Notes under the pieces: model-generated
Databases searched by the model: none
Seen by the model: only the letters and a program-made list of their open reading frames with translations
What the model was told of the DNA's origin: nothing
Shown: in pieces, positions 63,765-64,000 of the stretch
How positions within the stretch are numbered: the first letter of the stretch is position 1
Layout: every line of letters begins with the position of its first letter
Made by a program: the position numbers and the translations under genes
DNA from: Fischerella sp. PCC 9431
GTDB taxonomy: Bacteria; Cyanobacteriota; Cyanobacteriia; Cyanobacteriales; Nostocaceae
Length of the DNA: 64,000 bases
Assembly: GCF_000447295.1 (NCBI RefSeq)
Contig: NZ_KE650771.1
Location: forward strand, 5,849,559-5,913,558
Direction of reading: 5' to 3'

Positions 63765-64000
63765 ATGATGGTGTGCGAATACAGGCCTGGTTTGGAAGGC
63801 ATTCCTGCTGCCCAATCGAGTATTAGCTTTGTTGATGGGCAAAAGGGATTACTAGAATATCGTGGCATCCGGATTGAGGAACTAGCAGAAAAAAGTACAT
63901 TTCTGGAAACTGCTTATCTTTTGATCTGGGGTGAATTACCAACAGCAGAAGAACTAGCAGCATTTGAGGATGAAGTTCGCCATCATCGGCGGATTAAATA
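63765..64000 (+). CDS. gltA: citrate synthase, N-terminal part (3' end outside the window)
   Basis: The frame is open to the end of the window (78 codons). VCEYRPGLEGIPAAQSSISF, then GLLEYRGIRIEELAEKSTFL and AYLLIWGELPTAEEL, are the standard N-terminus of cyanobacterial citrate synthase, which condenses acetyl-CoA and oxaloacetate at the entry of the citric acid cycle. Two adjacent ATGs (63765 and 63768) are possible starts; no clear ribosome site lies before them. The catalytic histidines are beyond the window. Confidence 0.9.
   Translation, partial: MMVCEYRPGLEGIPAAQSSISFVDGQKGLLEYRGIRIEELAEKSTFLETAYLLIWGELPTAEELAAFEDEVRHHRRIK

Noticed and set aside
1-64000. tRNA, rRNA, prophage or complete insertion sequence
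   Set aside because: No cloverleaf-type segment with a GGTTCGA-type arm, no rRNA stretch and no transposase, integrase or phage structural gene was seen in any gap or frame.

Overview
The window is a piece of a cyanobacterial chromosome, most likely from a filamentous Nostocales-type organism. The evidence is a moderately AT-rich sequence with many HIP1 octamers (GCGATCGC) inside genes, dispersed fold-back repeats of the kind common in Nostocales, an orthocaspase fused to a GUN4 domain, an orphan DevA-like ATPase, and typical cyanobacterial versions of citrate synthase, an HNH protein and a DHH phosphoesterase. No tRNA, rRNA, CRISPR array, transposase or prophage gene was recognised.

Layout. 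1-4.1 kb: end of an AAA-like ATPase gene, a small unknown gene, a MurT-like ligase and a lone DevA-type ABC ATPase. 4.2-24.7 kb: the first half of an exopolysaccharide locus. It holds a large secreted Ig/DUF4082 protein with a dimethylformamidase-beta-like domain, a Wzc-type chain-length regulator, a 2.2 kb gap without a convincing gene, a first glycosyltransferase, the Wzm/Wzt ABC exporter, and a WbpD-WbpB-WbpE-like set for a 2,3-diamino-uronic acid sugar. A second acyltransferase, a second dimethylformamidase-like/DUF4082 protein and a probable Tat substrate follow. 25-47.8 kb: an uninterrupted plus-strand run with two nucleotide-sugar epimerases, an aminotransferase, about eleven glycosyltransferases plus one possible further one, a methyltransferase, a Wzy-like polymerase, a YdcF protein and a carbamoyltransferase. 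48-55.2 kb: caspase-GUN4 protein, Uma2-type nuclease, cysteine-desulfurase-like enzyme, GMC oxidoreductase and alanine racemase. 55.6-57.9 kb: HNH protein and DHH phosphoesterase with a strongly structured intergenic segment between them. 58-62.8 kb: a minus-strand pilin-chaperone-usher cluster with hairpins between the genes. 63.2-64 kb: SixA phosphatase and the start of citrate synthase.

How the parts fit. The central 40 kb encode synthesis, decoration (acetyl, methyl, carbamoyl, amino-sugar) and export of a complex surface glycan. Both a Wzc/Wzy-like pair and a Wzm/Wzt pair are present, and no Wzx flippase was seen. The two large Ig/DUF4082/dimethylformamidase-like proteins have opposite domain orders and sit either side of the export and diamino-sugar genes; they may be extracellular partners of this glycan. 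The chaperone-usher cluster adds a second surface structure.

The strongest candidates for something undescribed are the domain-permuted pair of proteins with the linked Tat substrate, the 100-nt three-stem element at 56190-56289, the hairpin architecture of the pilus cluster, and the caspase-GUN4 fusion beside the glycan locus. Function calls come from reading motifs by eye; no database search was run.
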